The notes below the pieces were generated by a model, which searched no databases, was not told where the DNA came from, and saw nothing but the letters and a program-made list of their open reading frames with translations. A stretch of 40,191 bases of DNA from Veillonella sp. VA142 (GTDB lineage Bacteria > Bacillota > Negativicutes > Veillonellales > Veillonellaceae), in contig NZ_RQVN01000017.1 in NCBI RefSeq assembly GCF_003992135.1, positions 1 to 40,191 of the forward strand, read 5' to 3'. Below are positions 7,739 to 14,211 of this stretch, piece after piece (the first letter of the stretch is position 1; each line of letters starts with the position of its first letter). Made by a program: the position numbers and the translations under genes.

Positions 7739-8216
7739 ATAAAGTACTAGCTATGGTTGGAATGTTAGATGCATTACATAATTGGCAGAAAAGACGGAAT
7801 TGTTCAATTGAATCAGTTTCGTCTTTTTTTAAATTTGAAAAGTCGAAATTGGGGAAGATAGTAGATAGTATTGGGTTAGATAGTTCAAATGCCCAGCTAC
7901 CATTTACATCGCTGCGATCAAAGATATGGATATGTGTACCACAAACTACAGTTCCATCTGGATTACGATGCGGTTTAGTATCAAGGTCTAATCGCAATAG
8001 GGTATGAGACTCTTTCATTCTGTTTTGGAGTGTTGTGCGAGAGACAATCAAACTTTTTTTATTAATATCTAGTATATACTCAGCTCGGGTTGAGTCGCCA
8101 ATTAAAGGCAATGAACATTGTGATCGATAAGGATATTTAAAAGAATCTATTGTAAATGTTTTAGGTTCTAATAGATTAACGTATAGTTCATTATCTTCAA
8201 AATTAAATGTTTCCAT
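7731..8216 (-). CDS. DUF6978-like protein, convergent partner of the DUF1828-like gene
   Basis: 161 residues, start at METFNFED behind TTAGGAGATATT. A predominantly beta protein with 'RTTLQNRMKESHTLLRLDLD', 'PHRNPDGTVVCGTHIHIF' (His-rich, metal-binding looking) and a C-terminal helix. I recall this arrangement from the DUF6978 family, which often occurs next to DUF1828 proteins; the assignment is from memory and moderate. Its 3' end overlaps the DUF1828-like gene by 8 bases, so the two transcripts would be complementary at their ends. Confidence 0.55.
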   Translation of the reverse strand: METFNFEDNELYVNLLEPKTFTIDSFKYPYRSQCSLPLIGDSTRAEYILDINKKSLIVSRTTLQNRMKESHTLLRLDLDTKPHRNPDGTVVCGTHIHIFDRSDVNGSWAFELSNPILSTIFPNFDFSNLKKDETDSIEQFRLFCQLCNASNIPTIASTLFN

Positions 8217-8247
8217 AATATCTCCTAACAAAATTTAATAAATCGGT

Positions 8248-8281
8248 ATCTCCCTTACTCTCTAATGGTAGAGTAGGGGAT
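8248..8281 (+). terminator. Stem-loop terminator between the repressor and DUF6978-like genes
   Basis: Arms ATCTCCCTTACTCT and AGAGTAGGGGAT pair around an 8-base loop with ATTTTTAT following on the plus strand. It can end plus-strand read-through from 7738. It may also weaken repressor transcription running the other way. The 8282-8391 stretch has no convincing gene. Confidence 0.55.
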
Positions 8282-8391
8282 ATTTTTATATACAGTTCTA
8301 TAGAATCTAAGAAGACTTAGATAGTTTAAGAAAATTAATATAGTCAAAGAGTTTATCATATTGTTCATCAGTAAATGATGCGGTTTCAGCA

Positions 8392-9138
8392 CTAAATATA
8401 TTTACAGCACATGACAACAATACCAATGAGTTGCAATTCCTCAGCTTGTTCATAGGAAAGAATTATATCCGTATGAATAGGGTTAGTAGAATCAGGTCGA
8501 AGAATAACACGATTATTAGTTTGATCGTGAAAGAAATGTTTTACCGTATATTCGCCATGTAGCTCAACGACCACTACATCACCATTTTCTATATGAGAGA
8601 AAGAGGGAAGCGGTGTACACATAATTGAATCACCATCATTGAATAATCGATTCATACTATCCCCATTGACATGCATAATAAACACATCAGTATTGCCAGC
8701 ATAGTTACCCATCATACAATCAGGTAATTGAATGGTTGGTAATTCTGAAAGACCCTCAATTGTTTTTAAGGCTCCAGCAGAAACACCAATAGGGATATAG
8801 GTGTAGGATGAGTAATTCTGACAAGTATCTATGATGGTATTATTGTTAGCAAAATTTATATTATTGGAAATAGACGACATATTGGTGCTGTTAGATGTAA
8901 AATCAATAACTTGATCACCATCCAATTGTGTTAATAATGTATTGATGGGTATATTAAGACCTTCTGAAATCTTTTTCATAGTAGCGACTGAAGGTGCAAT
9001 AGGATTTCCACTCCTAGAGTTTCTTTCATTTTCCAACATAGATATATATTGTTTTGAAACACCTATTTTATCGGCTAAAAGTTGTTGTGAGAGTTTATGT
9101 TCTCTCCTATATTCCTTTAATAGTTGACTAAGTCTCAT
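8392..9138 (-). CDS. CI-like prophage repressor (HTH + S24 peptidase)
   Basis: A 248-residue repressor. Residues 4-60 form an HTH_3 domain ('LSQQLLADKIGVSKQYISML'). A low-complexity Asn/Ser linker (80-105) leads to an S24/LexA-like domain with the Ala121-Gly122 self-cleavage site, nucleophile Ser161 in NGDSMN, and general base Lys200 in YTVKHF. It should hold the phage in lysogeny and cleave itself when RecA is activated by DNA damage. I start at 9138 (MRLSQLL), behind AAAGGAGACTACT; the longer frame from 9168 lacks this signal. It is transcribed from the minus-strand promoter at 9173-9201, whose -35 lies under operator O1. Confidence 0.9.
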   Translation of the reverse strand: MRLSQLLKEYRREHKLSQQLLADKIGVSKQYISMLENERNSRSGNPIAPSVATMKKISEGLNIPINTLLTQLDGDQVIDFTSNSTNMSSISNNINFANNNTIIDTCQNYSSYTYIPIGVSAGALKTIEGLSELPTIQLPDCMMGNYAGNTDVFIMHVNGDSMNRLFNDGDSIMCTPLPSFSHIENGDVVVVELHGEYTVKHFFHDQTNNRVILRPDSTNPIHTDIILSYEQAEELQLIGIVVMCCKYI

Positions 9139-9172
9139 AGTAGTCTCCTTTATAAATATAAATGTCACTTAC

Positions 9173-9201
9173 AGTTTACCATTGAGTAAAATGCATGTCA
9201 A
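9173..9201 (-). promoter_or_regulatory. Repressor promoter (PRM-like)
   Basis: Minus-strand TTGACA (9196-9201), 17-base spacer, TAAACT (9173-9178). The -35 overlaps operator O1 at 9197-9212, so the repressor can regulate its own synthesis. Confidence 0.7.
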
Positions 9202-9212
9202 ATGTGCTTGAC
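9197..9212. promoter_or_regulatory. Repressor operator O1 (imperfect)
   Basis: GTCAAATGTGCTTGAC differs only in its centre from the perfect palindrome found twice nearby. It spans both divergent -35 boxes, which makes it the switch site. Confidence 0.75.
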
Positions 9213-9236
9213 ATCATTTTTTTATTGGTGTATACT
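9208..9236 (+). promoter_or_regulatory. Rightward early promoter (PR-like)
   Basis: TTGACA (9208-9213), a 17-base spacer and TATACT (9231-9236) make a near-consensus sigma-A promoter. It would drive the cro-like gene and the early region. Operators O1 and O2 bracket it. Confidence 0.85.
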
Positions 9237-9251
9237 ATGCACAAGATACTA

Positions 9252-9267
9252 GTCAAGCATGCTTGAC
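9252..9267. promoter_or_regulatory. Repressor operator O2 (perfect palindrome)
   Basis: GTCAAGCATGCTTGAC is a perfect 16-bp palindrome just downstream of the expected PR start point and upstream of the cro-like ribosome site. Confidence 0.8.
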
Positions 9268-9286
9268 CTTTAAAAGGAGGTACATT

Positions 9287-9493
9287 TTGAATAGATTAAA
9301 AGAATTTAGAGAAAAAGCGAAGTTAACCCAACAAGAACTTGCTAATCGTGCTGGAATTTCTAGGGCGACAATCATTGATATTGAAAATAATAGTAAAGCA
9401 GATATAAAGGTATCTACATTAATTGCATTAGCAGATGCATTAAATAGTGACCCGGGGACTATTTTTTTTAGCACAAAGGTCAAGCATGCTTGA
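9287..9493 (+). CDS. Cro-like HTH regulator
   Basis: A 68-residue XRE-family protein started at TTG, 7 bases after AAAAGGAGG. An ATG at 9263 lies inside operator O2 and has no ribosome site. The HTH is 'KLTQQELANRAGISRATI', followed by 'DIKVSTLIALADALNSDPGT'. It diverges from the CI-like gene and is first in the rightward transcript, the position of Cro, which would promote lytic growth by competing for the same operators. The last codons (Val-Lys-His-Ala-stop) are written by operator O3. Confidence 0.85.
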   Translation: MNRLKEFREKAKLTQQELANRAGISRATIIDIENNSKADIKVSTLIALADALNSDPGTIFFSTKVKHA

Positions 9494-9494
9494 C
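9479..9494. promoter_or_regulatory. Repressor operator O3 inside the end of the cro-like gene
   Basis: A second exact copy of GTCAAGCATGCTTGAC, 227 bases from O2. It overlaps the cro-like stop codon. An extra half-site (GTCAAGC) follows at 9497-9503. The distance is suited to DNA looping between repressor dimers or to a roadblock of early transcription. Confidence 0.75.
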
Positions 9495-9567
9495 AAGTCA
9501 AGCAAAATAAAAATCCACCTAGTTAAGCAACCAGGTGAAGCGGACTTTCAGAAGGAGGAGATACCCA

Positions 9568-9711
9568 ATGTTACAGAAAGAAGCAAAATTAATCATCACT
9601 TTTTCAGTGGATACCACTGAACTAGATGAAGCGATTAAGAAGATGAAAGAGTTACTTGAATTGCAAGAGAAAGTAAATAGCAATTCTAATGTGGAGATGG
9701 CAAATGGATAA
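9568..9711 (+). CDS. Small coiled-coil protein, 47 aa
   Basis: MLQKEAKLIITFSVDTTELD followed by a charged helix (EAIKKMKELLELQEKV). Strong ribosome site GAAGGAGGAGATACCCA. Overlaps the next gene by 8 bases (ATGGATAA), so translation is coupled. No family recognised. Confidence 0.65.
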   Translation: MLQKEAKLIITFSVDTTELDEAIKKMKELLELQEKVNSNSNVEMANG

Positions 9712-9901
9712 AGAAAAAGAGCCCCTACAAGAGAGGCTCATAACAAAAAATGATATGTGGGAATTATTAAGTATGCTGGAGGGTATCACTTTTATATACT
9801 TTCTAGTTGCGATCCCAATGGATTGGCCAAGAAATTTAATGCTATGGCTGGTACACATAGGATACAGCATTTATTTCTTTTACAAAATATTTCTTGCATA
9901 A
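9704..9901 (+). CDS. Small membrane protein, 65 aa (family member A)
   Basis: Starts MDKEKEPLQERLITKNDMWE behind GGAG. Two hydrophobic stretches (GITFIYFLVAIP, LMLWLVHIGYSIYFFYKIFL) follow. It resembles the protein at 10770-11057 in order and motif (charged KEKE start, I-x-F-x-L-V, LWxxHI). Convergent with the moron gene that ends at 9907. Confidence 0.65.
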   Translation: MDKEKEPLQERLITKNDMWELLSMLEGITFIYFLVAIPMDWPRNLMLWLVHIGYSIYFFYKIFLA

Positions 9902-9906
9902 CAGAA

Positions 9907-10500
9907 CTACTTTGCAAGATAGGCTGTGATTAAACCAATTATTACAGGATAAATATATCTATTCCATACATATAATGCCACTTTTTCAGCGGGTATATCC
10001 TTAAGTTGATGGTATTTAGACTTTAAATAACTTATTAATTTGTTATCGCGAGATATTTCGTTAACGAGTTCAGCTTCTTCATCGGAAAGAGAATCAGAAG
10101 TAACGTCATAATCATCAGTCATATCAAAATTTAAGTTAATTTCAGATAAGTCTATAGAATCAGATATAGGATTCATGGAAATAAACTTTGAAATTTCATG
10201 TAAAAGAGATTGGTATTCAGCCATAGGTTGCATAACGTTATGAAGATGTTGTAATTGCTCAAGACCAGTAGCTATAGGATTAGGCGAAGTCATACTTGCA
10301 ATGATCGCATTATTTGCAGATTGTGCGATAGACATCATATTCAAGTATGGTTGCATAGCGATTTGAAGAGGTTCTAAAGCATTCATAACGTTTTGATTGA
10401 CCCAACGGTTGTTGATTGAAAAATATTTTTCCCACATGTCGCGATGTGCGAAATATTTTTCAATAGGCGATGGCTGTAAATACTCTTTTATAGTACCCAT
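9907..10500 (-). CDS. Inverted accessory ('moron') gene, C-terminally anchored protein
   Basis: 197 residues started at MGTIKEYLQPSP behind AAAGGAGGTGATTAT. A helical, Met/Asn/Gln-rich middle ('ALEPLQIAMQPYLNMMSIAQ'), an acidic stretch (about 120-150) and a final hydrophobic segment ('YPVIIGLITAYLAK') suggest a tail-anchored membrane protein with a cytoplasmic domain. It is the only minus-strand gene in this part of the early region. It has its own promoter-operator palindrome, identical in plan to that of 11477-11899. That layout is typical of genes expressed from the prophage, such as superinfection exclusion or defence; no family was recognised. Confidence 0.7.
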   Translation of the reverse strand: MGTIKEYLQPSPIEKYFAHRDMWEKYFSINNRWVNQNVMNALEPLQIAMQPYLNMMSIAQSANNAIIASMTSPNPIATGLEQLQHLHNVMQPMAEYQSLLHEISKFISMNPISDSIDLSEINLNFDMTDDYDVTSDSLSDEEAELVNEISRDNKLISYLKSKYHQLKDIPAEKVALYVWNRYIYPVIIGLITAYLAK

Positions 10501-10528
10501 ATAATCACCTCCTTTCAAGGTGATTATA
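10500..10528 (-). promoter_or_regulatory. Palindromic promoter-operator of moron gene 1
   Basis: Ten-base arms TATAATCACC and GGTGATTATA are perfectly complementary around a 9-base centre. On the minus strand this contains an extended -10 (TGC-TATAAT) and the gene's Shine-Dalgarno (GGAGGTGA). Because transcription would start inside the repeat, it is better read as a protein-binding operator than as an RNA hairpin. It recurs at 11899-11927 with one base changed. Confidence 0.65.
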
Positions 10529-10555
10529 GCACATAAGGGAAAAGGAGGTGGAGAA

Positions 10556-10750
10556 TTGGATACAGAAAAAGAACCCCTACAAGAGGGACTCATTGCTAAA
10601 AGTGAAAAACAGAAATTTATTGAACTACAACGGATATCCCTAAACTTTGTTGATGATTTGGAATGCAATAAAGTGGGACTTTCCGAAGCAGATGCAAAAA
10701 CACTAATAGAGTTAATTAAGATTGAAATCAAATATAGATATAGGATGTAA
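10556..10750 (+). CDS. Small early protein, 64 aa, TTG start
   Basis: AAAGGAGG is followed by TTG GAT ACA, giving M-DTEKEPLQEGLIAKSEKQK. The N-terminus nearly repeats that of the 9704 protein (DKEKEPLQERLI), although the rest is soluble and helical. It is probably a domain-shuffled relative. No function recognised. Confidence 0.6.
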   Translation: MDTEKEPLQEGLIAKSEKQKFIELQRISLNFVDDLECNKVGLSEADAKTLIELIKIEIKYRYRM

Positions 10751-10769
10751 GGAGGTAAGGAGGTAACAA

Positions 10770-11057
10770 ATGGAGAAAGAAAAAGAGGAATCCTACCTTA
10801 TAAAAAGAAAGGATGGAACACCCAAATATCTGGTTGTATTTGTTGGATATTGGAAACTATTACAAGGAATAGAAACAATTCTATTTATATTGTCATTAGT
10901 GATAGTGCCACATCGCTCTTGTGAGTACTGGGAATTGTGGATAGCACATATCTTGATTAGCTTATATATATTTTGTAAACGATATCAAATCAGTGTAAAA
11001 AAATTGAGGCTCCTGGTAAGAGACTCAATCAAAAGGTGGTGGAAAGATGGATTGTGA
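10770..11057 (+). CDS. Small membrane protein, 95 aa (family member B)
   Basis: MEKEKEESYLIKRKDGTPKY, then hydrophobic spans around 27-62 ('IETILFILSLVIVP', 'LWIAHILISLYIFCK') and a basic C-terminus. Ribosome site GGAGGTAAGGAGGTAACAA. Similar in plan to the 65-residue protein at 9704. Overlaps the next gene by 11 bases. Confidence 0.65.
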   Translation: MEKEKEESYLIKRKDGTPKYLVVFVGYWKLLQGIETILFILSLVIVPHRSCEYWELWIAHILISLYIFCKRYQISVKKLRLLVRDSIKRWWKDGL

Positions 11058-11292
11058 TAAAGAACAAAAATGTAAGAAGGATCAATTAACAATTGAGGAG
11101 AATGTACGAATTTCATTTGCTTGCATGGTGGACAATCAAAAAAACTTAATAGAAGCGATGAAAATACTGAATAAATGTGAGGTCATGACTTGTAGCAAGG
11201 AATTAAAAAACGAATACAAGAACCTCATTAAAAAGATAGAAAATACATATCTTAGAGAAGCTAAATATGTAATGAGCTTAAAAGGACTTTAG
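11047..11292 (+). CDS. Small helical Cys-containing protein, 81 aa
   Basis: MDCDKEQKCKKDQLTIEENV begins a charged, helical protein with five Cys and no known domain. Ribosome site GGTGGTGGAAAG. Part of the rightward early operon. Confidence 0.6.
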   Translation: MDCDKEQKCKKDQLTIEENVRISFACMVDNQKNLIEAMKILNKCEVMTCSKELKNEYKNLIKKIENTYLREAKYVMSLKGL

Positions 11293-11338
11293 TGGCAATA
11301 TCTTGAACGACATGCAAGGCTAAAAAGGAGGTTGTTAG

Positions 11339-11488
11339 ATGTATTTAAATGACAAAAATTTTAGAAAATCGTTGATACAAGATATTACAGACAAGATAGA
11401 CAACATCTTATTAGGAATATCATTTGGAGCAAGTATTATTTGCCTAGTTATCAGCTTAATCATTCTAGTAATGCTATCAACGAAATAA
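11339..11488 (+). CDS. Small single-span membrane protein, 49 aa
   Basis: MYLNDKNFRKSLIQDITDKI followed by a ~25-residue hydrophobic segment ('ILLGISFGASIICLVISLII'). Excellent ribosome site AAAAAGGAGG. Its last 12 bases overlap the end of the convergent moron gene. Confidence 0.65.
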   Translation: MYLNDKNFRKSLIQDITDKIDNILLGISFGASIICLVISLIILVMLSTK

Positions 11489-11899
11489 AGCATAGGCAGA
11501 AAAGAACAAAGCTACTAGAGAAATACCAATCGGGACAATTCTAAGTATTCTATCTTCTAAACGGATTTTACGGCGTTCAGCATAATCAAAATCATAATCT
11601 TCAATAGCTTTGATTCCGAGCTCAGTAATAGAAATAAAAGGAGTTTGGTGAGTTTGGGAAATTCCCTCGTCACTTCGAATAGTTTCATAGTGAAAACGAA
11701 TATAAGAAGTATTGGGAATAGCTCCATACGGAAATGGTTTGCGATCAGGAGTAGAAAACAAAGTAATTCTAAATTCAATAGATTTAAAAGAGTTAAACTC
11801 TTCTAATACTTCGTGAAAATGGATTTTACGATGTCGATTAGCTAGTAAGTATTTCAGAATATTCACATCAATAGCAGTTAGTTGATTATAAGGAATCAT
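11477..11899 (-). CDS. Second inverted accessory ('moron') gene, winged-helix-like with membrane tail
   Basis: 140 residues started at MIPYNQLTAIDVNILKYLLA. The first ~95 residues read like a winged helix ('IDVNILKYLL...HFHEVLEEF...ISITELGIKAIEDY'). A basic region follows, then a final hydrophobic segment (IVPIGISLVALFFSAYALF) for tail anchoring. The soluble-domain-plus-tail-anchor plan and the upstream palindrome are shared with the gene at 9907-10500, though the soluble parts differ. This suggests two alternative effectors under one control system. Function unknown. Confidence 0.7.
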   Translation of the reverse strand: MIPYNQLTAIDVNILKYLLANRHRKIHFHEVLEEFNSFKSIEFRITLFSTPDRKPFPYGAIPNTSYIRFHYETIRSDEGISQTHQTPFISITELGIKAIEDYDFDYAERRKIRLEDRILRIVPIGISLVALFFSAYALFR

Positions 11900-11927
11900 A
11901 TAATCACCCCCTTTCAAGGTGATTATA
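11899..11927 (-). promoter_or_regulatory. Palindromic promoter-operator of moron gene 2
   Basis: Near-identical copy (one difference over about 35 bases) of the element at 10500-10528: arms TATAATCACC / GGTGATTATA, an extended -10 on the minus strand, and a Shine-Dalgarno in the right arm. Confidence 0.65.
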
Positions 11928-11962
11928 GCACAGAAAGAAAAAGCAGGAGGGGTATTGTAATT

Positions 11963-12187
11963 ATGAAAGTAGAAGTAATTGAGGTTAAGCCGTTACAGCA
12001 ACAATATGCCAGGGTAGGTAATGTTGCGACACTATTTGATTTAGGAAGAACAAAGACATCTGAGTTGATTAATGCCATGGAAAGAACTAAACCATGGAAC
12101 GAGTACATTATCACGATCAATGAAAGGGCAAAACTGGTCAGAGTAGATGCATTTGAAGCGTATCTCAAGAGTATTAGAATGCAATGA
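11963..12187 (+). CDS. Small DNA-binding protein (excisionase/HTH_17-like)
   Basis: 74 residues. 'VGNVATLFDLGRTKTSELIN' is an HTH of the MerR/Xis type, followed by a wing and 'VRVDAFEAYLKS', the usual ending of short HTH_17 proteins. The ATG at 11963 is 12 bases after GGAGG; longer in-frame starts overlap the palindrome. Overlaps the next start by 4 bases (ATGA). Confidence 0.65.
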   Translation: MKVEVIEVKPLQQQYARVGNVATLFDLGRTKTSELINAMERTKPWNEYIITINERAKLVRVDAFEAYLKSIRMQ

Positions 12188-12366
12188 AAACGATATGTAA
12201 GATTTGCGATGAAAAGAATAAAAGAACAAGGGCATATGTACACTGTGCTATGCATCAAGGAACAATCTGCATGGAGCACTGTGAACATTGCAGATACAGA
12301 TATACATCAAGGGGCAGTACACATTGCACATATAAAGAAAATGGGAGTAAAAATGAAAAAGAATAA
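12184..12366 (+). CDS. Cys/His-rich small protein, probable zinc binder
   Basis: 60 residues with C-x2-C, H-C-x2-H, C-x3-H-C-x2-C and a later H-C: eight Cys and four His, suggesting two zinc sites. ATGA coupling to the previous gene. Its 3' end overlaps the LysM gene in another frame. Possible nucleic-acid or protein-binding adaptor; not assigned. Confidence 0.55.
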   Translation: MKTICKICDEKNKRTRAYVHCAMHQGTICMEHCEHCRYRYTSRGSTHCTYKENGSKNEKE

Positions 12367-12655
12367 TTTTAAGCCGAGATGGGGTAGAATCATCGGAGCT
12401 GTTATTATCGTACTAGCATTAATCATGGGAGTTGTAAAAGTATTTAGTGAAGATACTCCAGAAGACACAACAAAGAAAACGATTACAGTGATGTACCAGG
12501 TGGAAGAGGGGGACACATTGTGGTCGATTGTGAAAGATTTGATGGGAGAATCAGTGAATGCACAACAGGTCATTTATCAAATCCAACAAGACAATAAAAT
12601 ACAAAACACTCTGAATGCAGGACAGGTTATTAAAATTCGGATGCCCAAGCAATGA
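12353..12655 (+). CDS. Membrane-anchored LysM protein
   Basis: 100 residues: a basic N-terminus, one transmembrane helix (about 12-30, 'IIGAVIIVLALIMGVVKV'), a short linker, then a complete LysM domain at 48-98 ('YQVEEGDTLWSIVKDLMG...IYQIQQDNKIQNTLNAGQVI'). LysM binds peptidoglycan GlcNAc chains, so the protein should tether the inner membrane to the wall from the periplasm. I chose the ATG after GGGAG; the longer frame overlaps the Cys-rich gene. Such a protein among early genes, away from lysis genes, may alter the envelope of the lysogen. Confidence 0.8.
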   Translation: MKKNNFKPRWGRIIGAVIIVLALIMGVVKVFSEDTPEDTTKKTITVMYQVEEGDTLWSIVKDLMGESVNAQQVIYQIQQDNKIQNTLNAGQVIKIRMPKQ

Positions 12656-12984
12656 GTGATTTACTTATTGAACTTCATGACCTTAGAAGGGGGATGAATC
12701 AGGCATTACGGATTGCCAAAGAACGAGGAATGGACTTGGCAGAAAAAGAAGCCACCTATAAGGTGGCCAAAGCAAAATTAGTATTATGTGAACGCGAAAA
12801 AAAGACGCCAGTATCGGTCATTAATGATATCGTGCTGGGGGATCCTATGATTAGTGAACTACGACAAGAACGAGATATTGCCAAAGTGCTATATATTAAC
12901 GCCCAAGAAGCTATCAATGTAAGAAAACTAGAGTTACGCATTGTAGAAGCGCAATTGGGTCGAGAATGGAACGAGGTGAAATAA
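12652..12984 (+). CDS. Coiled-coil phage protein of unknown function, 110 aa
   Basis: Almost entirely helical and charged ('LRRGMNQALRIAKERGMDLA', 'ERDIAKVLYINAQEAINVRK'). Coupled to the LysM gene by ATGA and overlapping the HNH gene. Proteins of this size and pattern precede recombination genes in many Firmicute phages, but I cannot name a family. Confidence 0.65.
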   Translation: MSDLLIELHDLRRGMNQALRIAKERGMDLAEKEATYKVAKAKLVLCEREKKTPVSVINDIVLGDPMISELRQERDIAKVLYINAQEAINVRKLELRIVEAQLGREWNEVK

Positions 12985-12989
12985 AAGGA

Positions 12990-13313
12990 ATGAGACCAAG
13001 AAAAGGATTGAGGGCACGAACGCCATTAAAGCGATATACTCCCCTAGAGAAACAAGGGAAAAAAGGTGCTAGGTATGAAAGAGAATTAAACCGTGTGCGT
13101 AAACAAGTGAGAGAGCGAGACGGAGATAGATGCATACTATGTTATCAACCATACCAAGAAATTCATCACATTGTACCACGGTCAGCAGGTGGCACCAATG
13201 ATTTAGACAATCTATGTTGCTTATGTTGGGAATGTCATCACACCAGGGCGCACGGATCCAATGCAAAAGAGATACAAAAAGTATTGCAACAATTAATTAG
13301 GCAAAAAAAATAG
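12990..13313 (+). CDS. HNH nuclease
   Basis: A 107-residue protein with a basic N-terminus and an HNH core: C-x2-C (CILCYQPY), 'EIHHIVPRSAGGTNDLDNLC', then 'CWECHHTRAH', carrying the catalytic HH and zinc-binding CxxC pairs. I start at MRPRKG; an in-frame ATG at 12966 would add eight residues. It is an early, replication-linked HNH protein, separate from the terminase-linked one at 19688. Likely a nicking or junction nuclease. Confidence 0.75.
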   Translation: MRPRKGLRARTPLKRYTPLEKQGKKGARYERELNRVRKQVRERDGDRCILCYQPYQEIHHIVPRSAGGTNDLDNLCCLCWECHHTRAHGSNAKEIQKVLQQLIRQKK

Positions 13314-13332
13314 AGCACACGCATGTGCTCTA
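13311..13332. terminator. Hairpin terminator after the HNH gene
   Basis: TAGAGCACA-CGCA-TGTGCTCTA is a perfect 9-bp stem. An A8 tract precedes it, so on the minus strand it has a T8 tail. It separates the first early block from the rep block. Confidence 0.75.
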
Positions 13333-13473
13333 TCCGTTTGCTGACATATGGTCATACAAAACAACTCATGTATAGTATACCATATGTTTGCAAAAATAGC
13401 TATAGATAGCGGTATTAAGCCGTTATTTATAACTTGATAGTATATATTATTAACTCGGACATAAGGAAATACT
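13333..13473. other. Intergenic region before rep; possible replication origin
   Basis: 140 bases without a gene. They hold several short inverted repeats (AGCTATAGATAGC at about 13398-13410, GGTATTAAGCCGTTA nearby) and AT-rich -10-like sequences. HUH initiators usually nick near their own gene, so this is the best local place for a nick site, but no known origin motif was recognised. Confidence 0.3.
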
Positions 13474-14211
13474 ATGCGTAAGAGAAAGACCATTACAACA
13501 AGAAATATGAAATTCACATGGGATTATCTTACGGGGAGATCCTACGTCAAAGGAAAGGGTAGGAGGAAGAAGGAAAATGTAACTCCCGAATCGATAAAAA
13601 AATATAATGCTAAACGAGCAGAGATAAAGTTATGTGCTTTAATCGATACAAACTTTACATCGATGGACTGGTATTTGACTTTCACATTTGAGGACAAGGT
13701 AACATTTGCAGAGGCGAAACACCATATGCAGAATATGATAAAGCGCATGCAGAGGTTGTATAAGAAAAATGGAGCCAACCTAAAATATATCTACGTAGTG
13801 GAAGGGGTGAATAGAGTACACTTTCACATGCTCATCAACAATGCATTCCCTATAACAACAGAAATCATAGAAAACCTATGGTCACATGGCTATGTAGACA
13901 TGAGAGTGTACCATGGTAAGGCAGAAGATGCCACAGCACTGGCATCATATTTGTTAAAGGAAACAAAAACAGAGAACCCTGAAAAGTTAGAGGTATTCAA
14001 ACGGAGATGGTATGCAAGTACTAATTTAGAAAAGCCAAAGGAAAGCACAAAAACATTGATATCCAATCGGTGGCGCGATGACATTCATGTACCAGATGGA
14101 TATTACTTAGATAAGGATAGCCTAGTGGAAGGGGTAAACCTAGAGGGATACCCCTACAGGTTCTATCGACTCATTAAACTTGACCCAAGGAGGAACAGAT
14201 GGAAAACGTAA
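13474..14211 (+). CDS. HUH-type replication initiator (rolling-circle Rep)
   Basis: 245 residues. Motif I 'YLTFTFED' (67-74), motif II H116-F-H118 in 'VHFHMLIN', and motif III Tyr159 in 'ASYLLKE' match the order of HUH endonucleases of the phage G2P/ORF2 Rep class. These nick one strand, bind the 5' end through Tyr, and start rolling-circle replication. A basic N-terminus and a C-terminal tail surround the core. It is followed directly by SSB (13-base overlap), which supports a replication role. No helicase or polymerase is seen nearby, so replication depends on host machinery. Confidence 0.8.
   Translation: MRKRKTITTRNMKFTWDYLTGRSYVKGKGRRKKENVTPESIKKYNAKRAEIKLCALIDTNFTSMDWYLTFTFEDKVTFAEAKHHMQNMIKRMQRLYKKNGANLKYIYVVEGVNRVHFHMLINNAFPITTEIIENLWSHGYVDMRVYHGKAEDATALASYLLKETKTENPEKLEVFKRRWYASTNLEKPKESTKTLISNRWRDDIHVPDGYYLDKDSLVEGVNLEGYPYRFYRLIKLDPRRNRWKT

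Noticed and set aside
8306-8391. A helical tail (…FTDEQYDKLFDYINFLKLSK) readable downstream of the CI-like repressor
   Set aside because: It looks like a regulator C-terminus but has no start codon and is out of frame with the repressor, whose own end (LIGIVVMCCKYI) is normal. It may be a fossil of an older repressor; not enough for a feature.
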